Shown: positions 1 through 9,810, numbered from the stretch's first letter. The stretch is DNA of 64,000 nucleotides from Flavobacterium arcticum (GCF_003344925.1 NZ_CP031188.1:366001-430000), one strand, 5' to 3'. Notes: generated from the sequence alone by a model not told the origin. Numbers and translations are program-made.

Positions 1-3000
1 AAAACATCCCTTCAGTGGTCGTAGCCATACTCAAATCAGGAACATCAGTCGCATTTAAACTCAAATTAATACAAAAACGAAAAGCCAATTCCATGCTTGT
101 CCATTGTGTATCGCCCCATTGTTCTATTGTTAATAATTTTGAACTATTACTTACTAATAAATTCCCAAAAACTACTCTGCTAAAATCTCCTGAAAGAGTT
201 ACTGTATAAATCCCTTCACCGGAATAGGTGTGAGTAGCTGTGCCTGATTGACCGGTTAATACAGTACCATCTCCAAAATCAATAGTATAGCTATCCGGTA
301 TATCATCATCTTCTACTATCGGAAACTCGATAGCTAAATCATTACTTGTAACCTGCCAAGTAGTAATAAAAAAATCTTGAGGATCAGTAAGCGGTAGTAT
401 TACTTCGGTAGTAGCATCGTTAGTGATGATAGGTAGGTTATAATCGAAGTATATCTCTGCATCTCCACTTATTATATCACCTACAGCGATATCGGCGACT
501 GGTTTTATTTTATAAGCTATAAATCCATTGCTCCCCTCAGCATCAGCGTTTTCATGAGGTAAGTTAATATTTTCAAAGATAAATTCAACATGGCTACCAT
601 CGGTAATTTCTACACGATAGTCATGACTTGAACTTATAGGCTTAAAAGTAGTCCAGTCTAACTTTTCGTGCAGGTCATCTTCTACTCTTACGGCAATAGC
701 ACTTGCCGAACCTGTATTTTGAAATCTTATAATATAGTCCAAATAATGGCCGGTTTGGTCAATTGTAATTTGTTCGCCTTGTACTACTCGTTTATCATTA
801 GGGTCAAATGAATTTACTATTTCTTGTTTTAAAGCAGATGTATTATCATATGGTACATTATCATTAGCATTTGGTATAATAGTAGCCGTAATATTAGCTA
901 TATCCCCACCGTTTACCGTAGGCGGTGTAAAAATCTGCATAGTAATATCGATTACCCTATTTTCAAGCGGAAGCAGATTTTCAATAGTAAATGTCAGCTG
1001 ATTAATTGTTACCGCTGTAGCTGTTGGAGTTGCTGTTACAAAAGTTTGCATAGCATCATCGAAAATCATAGCAACTGTTGCATTGGCTACAGTTTGTGTC
1101 CCCATGTTTTCTACAATCAATTGATATTGGGCTTCAAAGCCTGGGCGGGCTTCTGTAATAGGTAACAAGGTTACCTTTAAATCTTCGATCATTTCTGTAG
1201 CAGTTAAACAGAAACTTAAGTCTTCGGTAAGATCAGAACCTGTAAAGTTAACGGTATCTGTATCAGTTGAAACTGTAAAATAGTCAGGTATATTTAATAG
1301 GGTAACATCATAAGTACCCTCAAGAAGATTTAAATTATATGTTCCATCACTATTAATGGTTGTAGCGTAGTTGTATGTTCCGTTATTAGCATTAACCATA
1401 AGATGGACTGCAGCAATATCGTCAGTATCACAGCCATTATTATCGTCATCAAAAAGAACTGTTCCTGAAAGAGTATTATTATCACAATCTTCACTTAAGC
1501 TATCTCCTGAAATTTCCCATCCTAATTCATTAATCAAATAGTCACGTACTCCAAAATCACAATATTCTAATCCATTTGCACCAATATTCTTGTTTTCTAA
1601 AGCTAACTGAGCAAATTGATTTAATAGTGCATCATAATTATCAACATTTAAATCACTATCCTTAAGCATATTAGACAAGTCTACATTCAGATTATAGGTC
1701 CAGTTTGAAATATCTTGATTGAAACTAGTCGCATTATAAAACATTCTTGTCATATTAGTTACATTAGAAACATCCCAACTATCCAAAGGTCGATTAAAAG
1801 AAGTTGCCCCCTCAAACATCCTATTTATATTAGTTACATTAGAAACATCCCAATCATTTAAAGGTTGATTAAAAGACATTTCATAAATACCCGAGCCAGA
1901 AAACATACTTGACATATTAGTTACATTAGACACGTCCCAATCATTTAAAGGCTGATTAAAAGCTTGTGCTTCCCAAAACATACTTGACAGATTAGTCATA
2001 TTAGAAACATCCCAACTATCCAAAGGTTGATTAAAAGAAGTTGCTTCCTCAAACATAAGGCTTATATAAATTACATTTGACACATCCCAATCATTTAAAG
2101 ATCCATTAAAAGAAGTTGCTCCTGAAAACATCACCATCATATTAGTTACATTAGAAACATCCCAATTATTTAAGGATTGATTAAAAGAAGTCGCTCTAGA
2201 AAACATACCTGACATATCAATCACACTAGAAACCTCCCAATTATTTAAGGGTTGATTAAAGGAACTTGCTTTATAAAACATATTCCCCATATTAGTTACA
2301 CTAGAAACCTCCCAATTATTTAAGGGTTGATCAAAGGAACTTGCTTCCCAAAACATACTTGACATATTGGTCACACTAGATACATCCCAATTGTTTAAAG
2401 GCTGATTAAAAGAACTAGCTTCTTTAAACATACGCCACATGTTAGTAACATTAGAAACATCCCAATTGTTTAAGGGTTGATTAAAGGAACTAGCATTATA
2501 AAACACACCATACATATCTGTCACATTAGAGACATCCCAATCATTTAAAGGCTGGTTAAGAGAGTGGCAGTTATAAAACATAGAACCCATATCAGTTACT
2601 TGGCTTAAATCAGGTATATCTGTAGCTGCAATGGTTAGGTTAGTACAGTCGTAAAAAGCGTTTTCCATATTAGTCCATTGTATATCGCCCCATTGCTCTA
2701 TTGTCAAAATTTCATTAGAATAAGAATTCTCATTACCTTGGTAAAATCTTATTCTGCTAAAATCTCCTGAAATAGTTACTGTATAAATCCCTTCGCTAGT
2801 ATAAGTATGAGAAGTTGTACTTGACTGATTGGTTAATACATTACCATCTCCAAAGTCAATAGTATAACTATCAGGTATAGCATCATCTTCTAATATTGGA
2901 ACATAAATAGTTAAATTATCATCTTGCACTTGCCAAGTAGTTATAAAAGGTGCTTGGGCATTAGCAAAGTAGGCTATAAAAGAAAAAATAAATAATAAGT

Positions 3001-3013
3001 AATTCTTTTTCAT
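1..3013 (-). CDS. BspA-like leucine-rich repeat surface protein, C-terminus beyond the left edge
   Basis: An open frame of about 1004 codons runs from an ATG at 3013 to the window edge without a stop. It begins with a signal peptide (MKKNYLLFIFSFIAYFANA, then Q). A PKD-like domain follows at residues ~20-90 (SYTIDFGDG, TSEGIYTVTISGDFSR). Next come 11 BspA/DUF285-type repeats with core NWDVSNVTNM, roughly residues 125-440. Then come a Cna-B/Sdr-like segment (~508-605), a DUF11-like segment (~605-725) and a DUF7619-like domain (~730-875, VNSFDPNDKRVVQG, YFDYNLPI). After that the PKD module and first repeat start again (DFFITTWQV, SYTIDFGDGTV). Such proteins are usually exported by type IX secretion and anchored or released at the surface. 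No sorting domain is visible because the end lies outside the window. The adhesion role is inferred from the family. Confidence 0.85.
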   Translation of the reverse strand, partial: MKKNYLLFIFSFIAYFANAQAPFITTWQVQDDNLTIYVPILEDDAIPDSYTIDFGDGNVLTNQSSTTSHTYTSEGIYTVTISGDFSRIRFYQGNENSYSNEILTIEQWGDIQWTNMENAFYDCTNLTIAATDIPDLSQVTDMGSMFYNCHSLNQPLNDWDVSNVTDMYGVFYNASSFNQPLNNWDVSNVTNMWRMFKEASSFNQPLNNWDVSSVTNMSSMFWEASSFDQPLNNWEVSSVTNMGNMFYKASSFNQPLNNWEVSSVIDMSGMFSRATSFNQSLNNWDVSNVTNMMVMFSGATSFNGSLNDWDVSNVIYISLMFEEATSFNQPLDSWDVSNMTNLSSMFWEAQAFNQPLNDWDVSNVTNMSSMFSGSGIYEMSFNQPLNDWDVSNVTNINRMFEGATSFNRPLDSWDVSNVTNMTRMFYNATSFNQDISNWTYNLNVDLSNMLKDSDLNVDNYDALLNQFAQLALENKNIGANGLEYCDFGVRDYLINELGWEISGDSLSEDCDNNTLSGTVLFDDDNNGCDTDDIAAVHLMVNANNGTYNYATTINSDGTYNLNLLEGTYDVTLLNIPDYFTVSTDTDTVNFTGSDLTEDLSFCLTATEMIEDLKVTLLPITEARPGFEAQYQLIVENMGTQTVANATVAMIFDDAMQTFVTATPTATAVTINQLTFTIENLLPLENRVIDITMQIFTPPTVNGGDIANITATIIPNANDNVPYDNTSALKQEIVNSFDPNDKRVVQGEQITIDQTGHYLDYIIRFQNTGSASAIAVRVEDDLHEKLDWTTFKPISSSHDYRVEITDGSHVEFIFENINLPHENADAEGSNGFIAYKIKPVADIAVGDIISGDAEIYFDYNLPIITNDATTEVILPLTDPQDFFITTWQVTSNDLAIEFPIVEDDDIPDSYTIDFGDGTVLTGQSGTATHTYSGEGIYTVTLSGDFSRVVFGNLLVSNSSKLLTIEQWGDTQWTSMELAFRFCINLSLNATDVPDLSMATTTEGMF
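1690..2605 (-). repeat. Eleven tandem 75-bp units encoding DUF285 repeats
   Basis: The plus-strand core TCCCAA recurs at 1773, 1848, 1935, 2010, 2085, 2160, 2235, 2310, 2385, 2460 and 2535. Every interval is 75 bp except one of 87 bp (1848 to 1935), which adds four residues. Each unit encodes 25 residues with the core NQPLNNWDVSNVTNM followed by an MF pair. The array is inside the coding frame, and the 3-fold unit length keeps the protein in frame when copies are gained or lost. High identity between adjacent units suggests recent expansion or homogenisation. Confidence 0.93.
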
Positions 3014-3356
3014 TGTAACTGTAATTTTTATAGTTTTTAGATATTTGTGCAAAAATAGTTATTTATCGCATCTAGCCTATCTATTATTTTTAGAAATAAA
3101 AATGTAATCTATCGAAAACCAGCACATATACCTCATCTTAGCTGAATATAATCTTGAGTGTTTTTACTAAAAATTAACAATAAGAACCATACTCTAAGAC
3201 TTTATAAAACTCATAACCAAAGACTATTGATTCGATTCCAGCTCTCACTACTAAGGAAAAACCTGAAATTATTATGATTTCAGTATTTTTTTTATTTTAC
3301 ACATAGCTCTTAAAAAATAATGCTATTACTACCTTTACAAGCTAATAATTTACCAC
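3014..3356. other. Intergenic region between divergent genes
   Basis: This 343-bp AT-rich gap separates the BspA-like gene (leftward) from the mtfA-like gene (rightward), so it should hold both promoters. A TACCTTTA string at about 3330-3337 resembles the Bacteroidota -7 element for the rightward gene. I see no convincing RNA gene, repeat or additional reading frame. Confidence 0.5.
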
Positions 3357-4124
3357 ATGGAATTCTATATATCATTAGGAGCATTCCTGCTCTTAGGAGT
3401 TTATATTTATAAAAACACAAAACGTCAAACTGTACAACCTTTTCCAGCAGCTTGGCATAACCTGCTACTCGACAACGTAATTTACTACCGTAAGCTACCA
3501 AAAGATAAACAAATTGTATTCCAGCAGCGTATTATGAAATTTCTCAGTGAAGTTTATATTGATGGTGTAGAACTCGAAATAACCGACCTAGATAAAATAC
3601 TAATTGCATCTAGTGCCGTAATTCCTGTTTTTGGTTTCGATGACTGGCATTATAATAATTTAAGTGGTGTTTTATTATATCCTGATTATTTTAATAAAGA
3701 CCTTGATTTTGCTGATACTGCCGAATCACGAAATATTGGTGGACTGGTGGGCAATGGTAGATTTGAGAATAAAATGATACTATCTAGAAAAGCATTACAT
3801 CATGGATTTATGAATACAACTGACAAAAATAACACTGGTATTCATGAGTTTGTACATTTAATTGACAAGATGGACGGTAGTATTGACGGTGTACCCAAAA
3901 TATTATTGACTCATCAATATGCAATTCCTTGGTTAAATATAATTCATGAAAAAATGGAAGCTATAAATAATGACAAATCAGACATAAGAGAGTATGGCGG
4001 AACAAAACAAGCCGAATTTTTTGCTGTAGCTTCAGAATATTTTTTCGAGCGTCCTGATTTATTAAAAAGGAAACATCCTAAACTTTATAAGATGATGATG
4101 GACTGTTTTAGTCTAAAAAAATAA
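3357..4124 (+). CDS. mtfA: MtfA-like zinc metallopeptidase (M90 family)
   Basis: The protein has 255 residues with an N-terminal membrane segment at residues ~4-19 (ISLGAFLLLGVYIY), then a cytosolic peptidase body. The zinc-binding HExxH helix is visible at residues 163-167 (GIHEFVHLIDKMDG), and a downstream EFFAVASEYFF stretch fits the third-ligand region of the M90 (MtfA/YeeI) family. In enterobacteria MtfA is an aminopeptidase that interacts with the regulator Mlc. Bacteroidota homologues carry the same domain but their partner is unknown, so only the peptidase assignment is firm. It appears monocistronic: a promoter-like site and a hairpin lie between it and era. Confidence 0.85.
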   Translation: MEFYISLGAFLLLGVYIYKNTKRQTVQPFPAAWHNLLLDNVIYYRKLPKDKQIVFQQRIMKFLSEVYIDGVELEITDLDKILIASSAVIPVFGFDDWHYNNLSGVLLYPDYFNKDLDFADTAESRNIGGLVGNGRFENKMILSRKALHHGFMNTTDKNNTGIHEFVHLIDKMDGSIDGVPKILLTHQYAIPWLNIIHEKMEAINNDKSDIREYGGTKQAEFFAVASEYFFERPDLLKRKHPKLYKMMMDCFSLKK

Positions 4125-4183
4125 TTTAAACAGATCAAAGTTCTTAAAAACAAATAGAAAGGTTATTAAAAATATCTTTTCAC

Positions 4184-4191
4184 TACCTTTG
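4184..4191 (+). promoter_or_regulatory. Putative era promoter -7 element (TACCTTTG)
   Basis: TACCTTTG matches the Bacteroidota -7 consensus TAnnTTTG. A TTA at 4163-4165 sits 18 nt upstream, near the usual -33 TTG position. Transcription would start around 4198, just before a GC-rich hairpin at 4203-4222 and 40-50 nt upstream of the era ATG. Confidence 0.55.
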
Positions 4192-4202
4192 CATTATATT
4201 TA

Positions 4203-4226
4203 AACCTCTCAAGCGAGAGGTTTTTT
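4203..4226 (+). terminator. Terminator-like hairpin in front of era
   Basis: AACCTCTC (4203-4210), loop AAGC, GAGAGGTT (4215-4222), then a run of T. The perfect 8-bp stem plus U-tract looks like an intrinsic terminator. It lies downstream of the putative era promoter and ends 16 nt before the era start, so it may end mtfA transcription, act as a leader hairpin, or both. Confidence 0.6.
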
Positions 4227-4238
4227 AATTTTTGAATT

Positions 4239-5123
4239 ATGGCACACAAAGCAGGCTTTGTAAACATCATTGGTAATCCAAACGTAGGTAAATCTACCTT
4301 AATGAATGCGTTTGTAGGCGAACGCCTTTCTATTATTACGAGTAAAGCACAAACCACACGTCACCGTATACTAGGTATTGTAAACGGAGAAGATTTTCAA
4401 GTAGTATTATCCGACACTCCAGGTATCATTAAACCTGCCTATGAATTACAGGCAAGCATGATGGATTTCGTAAAATCGGCTTTTGAGGATGCAGATATAC
4501 TTATCTACATGGTAGAAATTGGAGAGAAAGAGCTTAAAGATGAAGCCTTTTTCAATAAAATAATTCATTCTAAAATACCCGTACTACTATTACTTAATAA
4601 AATAGATAAATCCAGCCAAGAACAGCTAGAAGAGCAGGTACAGCTTTGGCAAGAAAAAGTTCCTAATGCAGAGCTTTATCCTATATCGGCACTCGAAAAC
4701 TTTAATGTAAAAGAAGTTTTTAACCGTATTATAGAGCTACTACCCGATTCACCTCCTTTTTACCCTAAAGATGCTCTAACAGATAAACCAGAGCGCTTTT
4801 TTGTAAACGAGACACTTCGCGAAAAAATCTTATTGAATTATGATAAAGAAATACCTTATGCTGTAGAAATAGAGACAGAGGAGTTTTTAGAAGATGACGA
4901 TATCATTCGCATACGTGCCATAATTATGGTAGAGCGCGATACTCAAAAAGGAATTATAATAGGACATAAAGGTGCTGCTATAAAAAAAATAGGCATACAA
5001 GCACGTGAAGACCTCGAAAAATTCTTTGGCAAACAAATACATATAGAAATGTTTGTGAAAGTAAATAAAAACTGGAGAAGCAATAGCTATCAGCTAAAAC
5101 GTTTCGGATATAATAATAAATAG
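4239..5123 (+). CDS. era: GTPase Era
   Basis: Era is an essential GTPase that binds the 3' end of 16S rRNA and assists 30S subunit maturation. At 294 residues it has the usual family length. The GTPase motifs are in order: G1 GNPNVGKST at 12-20, G3 DTPG at 59-62 and G4 NKID at 119-122. The C-terminal KH domain with IIGHKGAAIKKIG (~239-252) is intact. The ATG start is immediately followed by the expected MAHKAGFVNIIGNPN. A promoter-like element and a leader hairpin precede it. The related GTPase der follows on the same strand, separated by 116 bp with its own -7 element. Confidence 0.97.
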   Translation: MAHKAGFVNIIGNPNVGKSTLMNAFVGERLSIITSKAQTTRHRILGIVNGEDFQVVLSDTPGIIKPAYELQASMMDFVKSAFEDADILIYMVEIGEKELKDEAFFNKIIHSKIPVLLLLNKIDKSSQEQLEEQVQLWQEKVPNAELYPISALENFNVKEVFNRIIELLPDSPPFYPKDALTDKPERFFVNETLREKILLNYDKEIPYAVEIETEEFLEDDDIIRIRAIIMVERDTQKGIIIGHKGAAIKKIGIQAREDLEKFFGKQIHIEMFVKVNKNWRSNSYQLKRFGYNNK

Positions 5124-5211
5124 TCTTAAAGTTTGTATCGACATAAAATTAAAAGTCCTTTAGAACTGAACTTTAAGACTTTATAACTTTCGACTTTACA
5201 ACTTAAAAGCG

Positions 5212-5219
5212 TACTTTTG
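5212..5219 (+). promoter_or_regulatory. Putative der promoter -7 element (TACTTTTG)
   Basis: TACTTTTG agrees with TAnnTTTG and lies 20 nt before the der start codon. No perfect TTG is present at -33; TTT at 5188-5190 is the closest. This suggests der is transcribed separately from era. Confidence 0.5.
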
Positions 5220-5239
5220 CAAAAATTTAAAACAAGTTA

Positions 5240-6550
5240 ATGAATAATATCGTAGCCATAGTAGGACGCCCCAATGTAGGGAAATCGACTTTTTTTAACC
5301 GTCTGATACAGCGTCGTGAAGCTATTGTAGATTCTATTAGCGGAGTAACCCGCGACAGAAACTATGGTAAGAGTGAATGGAATGGAAAAGAATTTTCGGT
5401 TATAGATACCGGAGGATACATAAAAGGGTCTGATGATGTTTTTGAAGGCGAAATACGCAGACAGGTAGAGCTTGCTATAGACGAGGCTGATGTTATTGTA
5501 TTTGTAGTAGATGTAGAAGAAGGCATTACCCCAATGGATGAGGAAGTTGCTAAACTGCTTCGCAAAGTTACTAAACCTATACTACTTGCCGTAAACAAGG
5601 TAGATAATGCTATGCGCGAAAAAGATGCCATAGAATTTTACAACCTTGGGCTTGGCGATTACTATACTTTTGCTGGAATGAGTGGCTCTGGTACAGGAGA
5701 TTTACTAGATGCTCTAGTTGAATTATTACCTGATGCGCAAGAGCCTGATGAAAATGCCGAAGAACTTCCTCGCTTTGCTGTAGTAGGACGTCCTAATGCT
5801 GGTAAATCATCATTTATTAATGCTCTTATTGGCGAAGAACGTTTCGTGGTTACTGATATTGCTGGTACTACTCGCGATGCTATAGACACTACCTATAATC
5901 GTTTTGGGTTTGAATTTAAATTAGTAGATACAGCAGGAATACGCCGTAAAGCTAAAGTAAAAGAAGACTTAGAGTTCTACTCTGTAATGCGATCTGTAAG
6001 AGCTATAGAACATAGTGATATATGTATATTAGTAATTGATGCTACACGCGGATTTGAAGGACAAGACCAAAGTATTTTTTGGCTTGCCGAAAAAAACCGT
6101 AAAGGTGTAGTTATACTAGTAAACAAATGGGATTTGGTAGAAAAAGAAACCATGACTACACGTGATTATGAACTAAAAATACGTGAAGAATTGCAACCAT
6201 TTGACGATGTGCCTATTCTTTTTGTCTCTGCTATAACCAAACAACGTTTACTAAAAGCACTAGAAACAGCTGTTGAAGTTTTTGAAAACAGAAAACAACG
6301 TATTGCTACCTCTAAGTTTAACGAAGTTATGTTACCTATTATAGAACATAACCCGCCACCAGCACTAAAAGGTAAATATGTAAAAATTAAGTTCTGTATG
6401 CAGTTACCTACCCCTACTCCGCAGTTTGTATTCTTTTGCAACCTGCCACAGTATGTAAAGGAACCTTACAAACGCTATCTTGAAAATAAAATGAGAGACA
6501 TATATAATCTTTCGGGTGTACCGATAGATATATATTTCCGTCAGAAATAA
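5240..6550 (+). CDS. der: Ribosome assembly GTPase Der (EngA)
   Basis: Der is the double-domain GTPase that acts in 50S subunit assembly. The 436-residue protein has two tandem G domains. The first has GRPNVGKS at 9-16, DTGG at 56-59 and NKVD at 119-122. The second has GRPNAGKS at 183-190, DTAG near 250 and NKWD near 295. A C-terminal KH-like domain runs from ~350 to the end. Length and motif spacing are those of the family. Its position next to era is seen in many Bacteroidota as I recall, but the two are not tightly coupled here. Confidence 0.97.
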   Translation: MNNIVAIVGRPNVGKSTFFNRLIQRREAIVDSISGVTRDRNYGKSEWNGKEFSVIDTGGYIKGSDDVFEGEIRRQVELAIDEADVIVFVVDVEEGITPMDEEVAKLLRKVTKPILLAVNKVDNAMREKDAIEFYNLGLGDYYTFAGMSGSGTGDLLDALVELLPDAQEPDENAEELPRFAVVGRPNAGKSSFINALIGEERFVVTDIAGTTRDAIDTTYNRFGFEFKLVDTAGIRRKAKVKEDLEFYSVMRSVRAIEHSDICILVIDATRGFEGQDQSIFWLAEKNRKGVVILVNKWDLVEKETMTTRDYELKIREELQPFDDVPILFVSAITKQRLLKALETAVEVFENRKQRIATSKFNEVMLPIIEHNPPPALKGKYVKIKFCMQLPTPTPQFVFFCNLPQYVKEPYKRYLENKMRDIYNLSGVPIDIYFRQK

Positions 6551-6615
6551 CAAAAAAAGTTATTTAGCGGTTTATAGGTATATCCTTACTATCTAACCAA
6601 CTAAATGATACATTT

Positions 6616-9396
6616 ATGCAAAAAGGCTTATCCTTACTGCTATTATTATTCACCACTTTATGCTTCAGCCAAAACGTAACACTTACAGGAAAAGTAAGCG
6701 ATCCTGATAATTTACCACTAGAATCGGCTACCATTTACCTAACCTCTGTAAAAGATACAACCGTTATCAACTACACGCTTTCTGATAAGAATGGTAACTG
6801 GGAAATGAGAGCAAGAGTTAAAGATGAGCCTATAGATTTAAAAATATCGTTTGTCGGGTTTACTGATTACAAACAAAGGCTAGAAAGTATAGCCGAAGAC
6901 AAAGACTTTGGTACACTAAAAATGACAGATTTATCTACTGAGCTGAGTGAAGTAGTAATAGAAAGTGAAGTACCACCTATAAGAGTAAAATCGGACACGC
7001 TAGAGTTTAATGCTTCGTCATTTAAGGTATTACCCGATGCCAATGTACAAGCCTTAATTAAACAACTCCCTGGAGTAGAAATAGACTCTGATGGGAAAAT
7101 AACAGTAAATGGTAAAGAGGTAAACCAAATATTAGTAAACGGGAAACCCTTTTTTGATAAGGATGGAAAAGTTGCTTTGCAAAACCTTCCTGCCGAAATT
7201 ATAGACAAAGTACAAGTAACCGATACTAAAACTAAAAAAGAAGAACTTACAGGACAGGCTGCAAGCGGTAATAATGCTAGTATAAACCTTACAATAGACA
7301 AAGATAAAAACAAAGGTCTCTTTGGTAAATTTATGGTGGGCTATGGTACTGACGAGAGGTATGAAAGTAGCGGTCTTATTAACTATTTTAAAGATAAACG
7401 TAAAATAAGTGTACTTGCATCTAGCAATAATATTAACTCTACTGGTTTCTCTATGAACGAAATATTCGATAGTATGGGCGGTGGGCGTAATGACAGCTAT
7501 AGTATTGTGAGTGGCATAAGAAATAATGGTAGTGGTATTACAACTTCAAATATGTTAGGCGTTAATTATGCCGATGAATGGATTGAGAACCTAGATTCTA
7601 ACATAAGCTACTTTTATACTACTGCTGATACTGAAAATGAAAACAGAACAAAACAAATTACTTACCTTACAAATAATGATGGTAATACCGAAAACAGTTT
7701 AATTACCGAGTCGTCATCGAGTACTGATAACGAACAATATAACCACAACTTTAACACACAGTTTGAGTTTAAAATAGACTCTACTTCTACCATTTATTTC
7801 GACCCGAAATTTGCTGTATCAAATTCAAAAGCAAAAAACACATCACAACAATCAACACGTGACCAAGATAATATATTACTTAACGAAAGTGAAGGCGCTA
7901 CTTTTAGCGATAGCGATAATAAAAATTTTAGCAGTTCGCTAGATTATAATAAATCTTTTAATAAAAAAGGACGTTATTTTAACCTATCGTTAGAAAACGA
8001 AAATGTAGTAGATGATGGCGCAGCATTTAATAAATCTATAACTACTTTTTATGATAATGAAACGGGCGACACTACTAACGATAATAGAGACCAAGTACGT
8101 TATAATAAACAAACCACAGACAAGTATGGTATAGCTGTAGAATATGCCGAACCTATTACTGATTCGTTAAAGCTTGTAACACAGTTAAATTATGGTATAG
8201 AACGTAATATAGGAAATCGTGATGGCTTTAACTTTGACGCAACAACAAATGCATATACACGACTAAATGATTCGCTTACCAATTATTTGGCTTCTAATAC
8301 ATATAATGTCACTCCAGCAGTAGGAATAGAGATTAACAAGAGTAAGTACAGTATGGCAATATCAGGAGGTACAAGTATTACAAACTTTAATAATAAAGGA
8401 AGTTATAGAGAGGTTGATTATAAAGTAAACAAACAATACATATTACCGTCTATAGATGGATATTTAAGCTATAGATTCACAAAATCAAAGTCGACTTATA
8501 TATTCTATAACTATAATGTAGACTTCCCTCAAGCCAGTCAAGTATTACCTATAGAAGATGTAAGCAATGCACTCTATACTCAAACGGGAAACCCTGATTT
8601 AGACCCGAATAAAAGTCATTACTTTTATGCTAGTTATAGAAACTTTGATTATGCCACACGTTCTGGTTATAATTTTTATGGAGGCGGTAACGTTTATGAT
8701 AGTAGAGTAGTCTCTACCACCGAAATTAGTAATACAGCCAAGCGTAACACTACTTATACTAATGTATCAGGAACATATAACGTTTGGTTTGGGGGTTACT
8801 GGAGCAAATCAGTAAAAAGAGAAGAACATAAATTTAGATACAATATTGGGTTTAGTGGAGGTCTCAACTTAGACAAAGGATTTACAAATAGTGAATCTTA
8901 TGAAGCACATAGCATACGGCTTTCACCACGTGTAAACTTTACTTGGGAGTATGGCGATATACTTACCATTAACCCATCATATAACTTTAGTTATAACGAA
9001 ACTAATTACACCAACTATACTATAGATGGCGCAAGCTATAGCACCCATAGGTTTAACCTAGAAACCACATCGCGCTGGCCAAATCATTTTGTATTTGGTA
9101 ACGACTTTGGGTACAACTACAACTCCAACTTAGGCGATGGGTTTAAAAAAGATTTCTACCTTTGGAATACCAGCCTTGGTTACAACTTCCTTAATGACAA
9201 GTTACTCTTTAAAGTAAAAGTCTATGACGTACTTAACCAAAACTTAGGTACTTCTAGAAACATAACACCTACATCTGTTTACGATCAGCAAAACACTGTA
9301 CTTAAACGCTATATGATGTTCTCTCTTACTTATAAAATCGAAAAATTTGGTGGTAAGAAAAAAGAAAATGAAGGAAGACGTTTTTGGTACTTCTAA
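6616..9396 (+). CDS. Outer-membrane beta-barrel protein with carboxypeptidase-regulatory-like domain
   Basis: A 926-residue exported protein. A signal peptide ends at about residue 18 (LLLLFTTLCFSQ). A CarboxypepD_reg-like beta-sandwich (~20-105, VTLTGKVSDPDNLPLESATIYL) follows, then a plug-like region (~125-215, NVQALIKQLPGVEIDSDGKI). The remainder is rich in aromatic/polar alternation typical of the OMP_b-brl_3 (TonB-receptor-like) barrel and ends in hydrophobic strands and a short basic tail (GGKKKENEGRRFWYF). It resembles TonB-dependent receptors, but no SusD partner is adjacent, so the cargo is unknown. The barrel family is clear; transport function is inferred. Confidence 0.85.
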   Translation: MQKGLSLLLLLFTTLCFSQNVTLTGKVSDPDNLPLESATIYLTSVKDTTVINYTLSDKNGNWEMRARVKDEPIDLKISFVGFTDYKQRLESIAEDKDFGTLKMTDLSTELSEVVIESEVPPIRVKSDTLEFNASSFKVLPDANVQALIKQLPGVEIDSDGKITVNGKEVNQILVNGKPFFDKDGKVALQNLPAEIIDKVQVTDTKTKKEELTGQAASGNNASINLTIDKDKNKGLFGKFMVGYGTDERYESSGLINYFKDKRKISVLASSNNINSTGFSMNEIFDSMGGGRNDSYSIVSGIRNNGSGITTSNMLGVNYADEWIENLDSNISYFYTTADTENENRTKQITYLTNNDGNTENSLITESSSSTDNEQYNHNFNTQFEFKIDSTSTIYFDPKFAVSNSKAKNTSQQSTRDQDNILLNESEGATFSDSDNKNFSSSLDYNKSFNKKGRYFNLSLENENVVDDGAAFNKSITTFYDNETGDTTNDNRDQVRYNKQTTDKYGIAVEYAEPITDSLKLVTQLNYGIERNIGNRDGFNFDATTNAYTRLNDSLTNYLASNTYNVTPAVGIEINKSKYSMAISGGTSITNFNNKGSYREVDYKVNKQYILPSIDGYLSYRFTKSKSTYIFYNYNVDFPQASQVLPIEDVSNALYTQTGNPDLDPNKSHYFYASYRNFDYATRSGYNFYGGGNVYDSRVVSTTEISNTAKRNTTYTNVSGTYNVWFGGYWSKSVKREEHKFRYNIGFSGGLNLDKGFTNSESYEAHSIRLSPRVNFTWEYGDILTINPSYNFSYNETNYTNYTIDGASYSTHRFNLETTSRWPNHFVFGNDFGYNYNSNLGDGFKKDFYLWNTSLGYNFLNDKLLFKVKVYDVLNQNLGTSRNITPTSVYDQQNTVLKRYMMFSLTYKIEKFGGKKKENEGRRFWYF

Positions 9397-9404
9397 AATC
9401 TAAG

Positions 9405-9794
9405 ATGATAATGACAAATAACTTAGATCAAAACAAACAAAATGCCATTGCTTTTTATAAAATGGCGTATGAAGGCAACCCGAAAAAAGCCGTTGAGCTT
9501 TATGTGGGCAACGAGTACATTCAGCATAATCCTGATGTTGAAAATGGATTTGATGGCTTTATTGATTATTTCAATCGGATGCAGACAGAATACCCTAACA
9601 AATCTATTGAATTTGTACGTTGCATAGCCGAAGATGATTTAGTAGCATTACACACGCACCAAACTTGGCCTGATAATGACCAGTATATTACCATGGATTT
9701 TTTTAGGTTTGATACTAACGGAAAAATTATAGAACATTGGGATGCTATACAACAAATACCAAAATCGTCTAAAAACGGTAATACAATGTATTAA
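9405..9794 (+). CDS. NTF2-like (SnoaL-type) small protein
   Basis: A small soluble protein of about 130 residues (start at 9405 or 9411). Its pattern fits the NTF2/SnoaL cone fold: helical N-terminus (AIAFYKMAYEGNPKKAVELY), YIQHNP, GFIDYF, and strands ending VALHTHQTW and MDFFRFDTNGKIIEHWD. Such Bacteroidota proteins are often called nuclear transport factor 2 family proteins and have no defined substrate. A start at 9384 would overlap the preceding gene and add a nonconserved-looking MVLLKSK, so the internal ATG is preferred. A strong hairpin follows at 9811-9852. Confidence 0.75.
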   Translation: MIMTNNLDQNKQNAIAFYKMAYEGNPKKAVELYVGNEYIQHNPDVENGFDGFIDYFNRMQTEYPNKSIEFVRCIAEDDLVALHTHQTWPDNDQYITMDFFRFDTNGKIIEHWDAIQQIPKSSKNGNTMY

Positions 9795-9810
9795 TCATAA
9801 ATATAGCATA

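Noticed and set aside
15-209. A 64-codon plus-strand frame at the left edge
   Set aside because: It is antisense to the repeated N-terminal module of the BspA-like gene; the minus-strand frame is open for 1004 codons with a signal peptide and domains.
1690-2605. Regular repeats that could look like a CRISPR array
   Set aside because: There are no spacers; the units are contiguous, 75 bp, and encode a 25-residue protein repeat.
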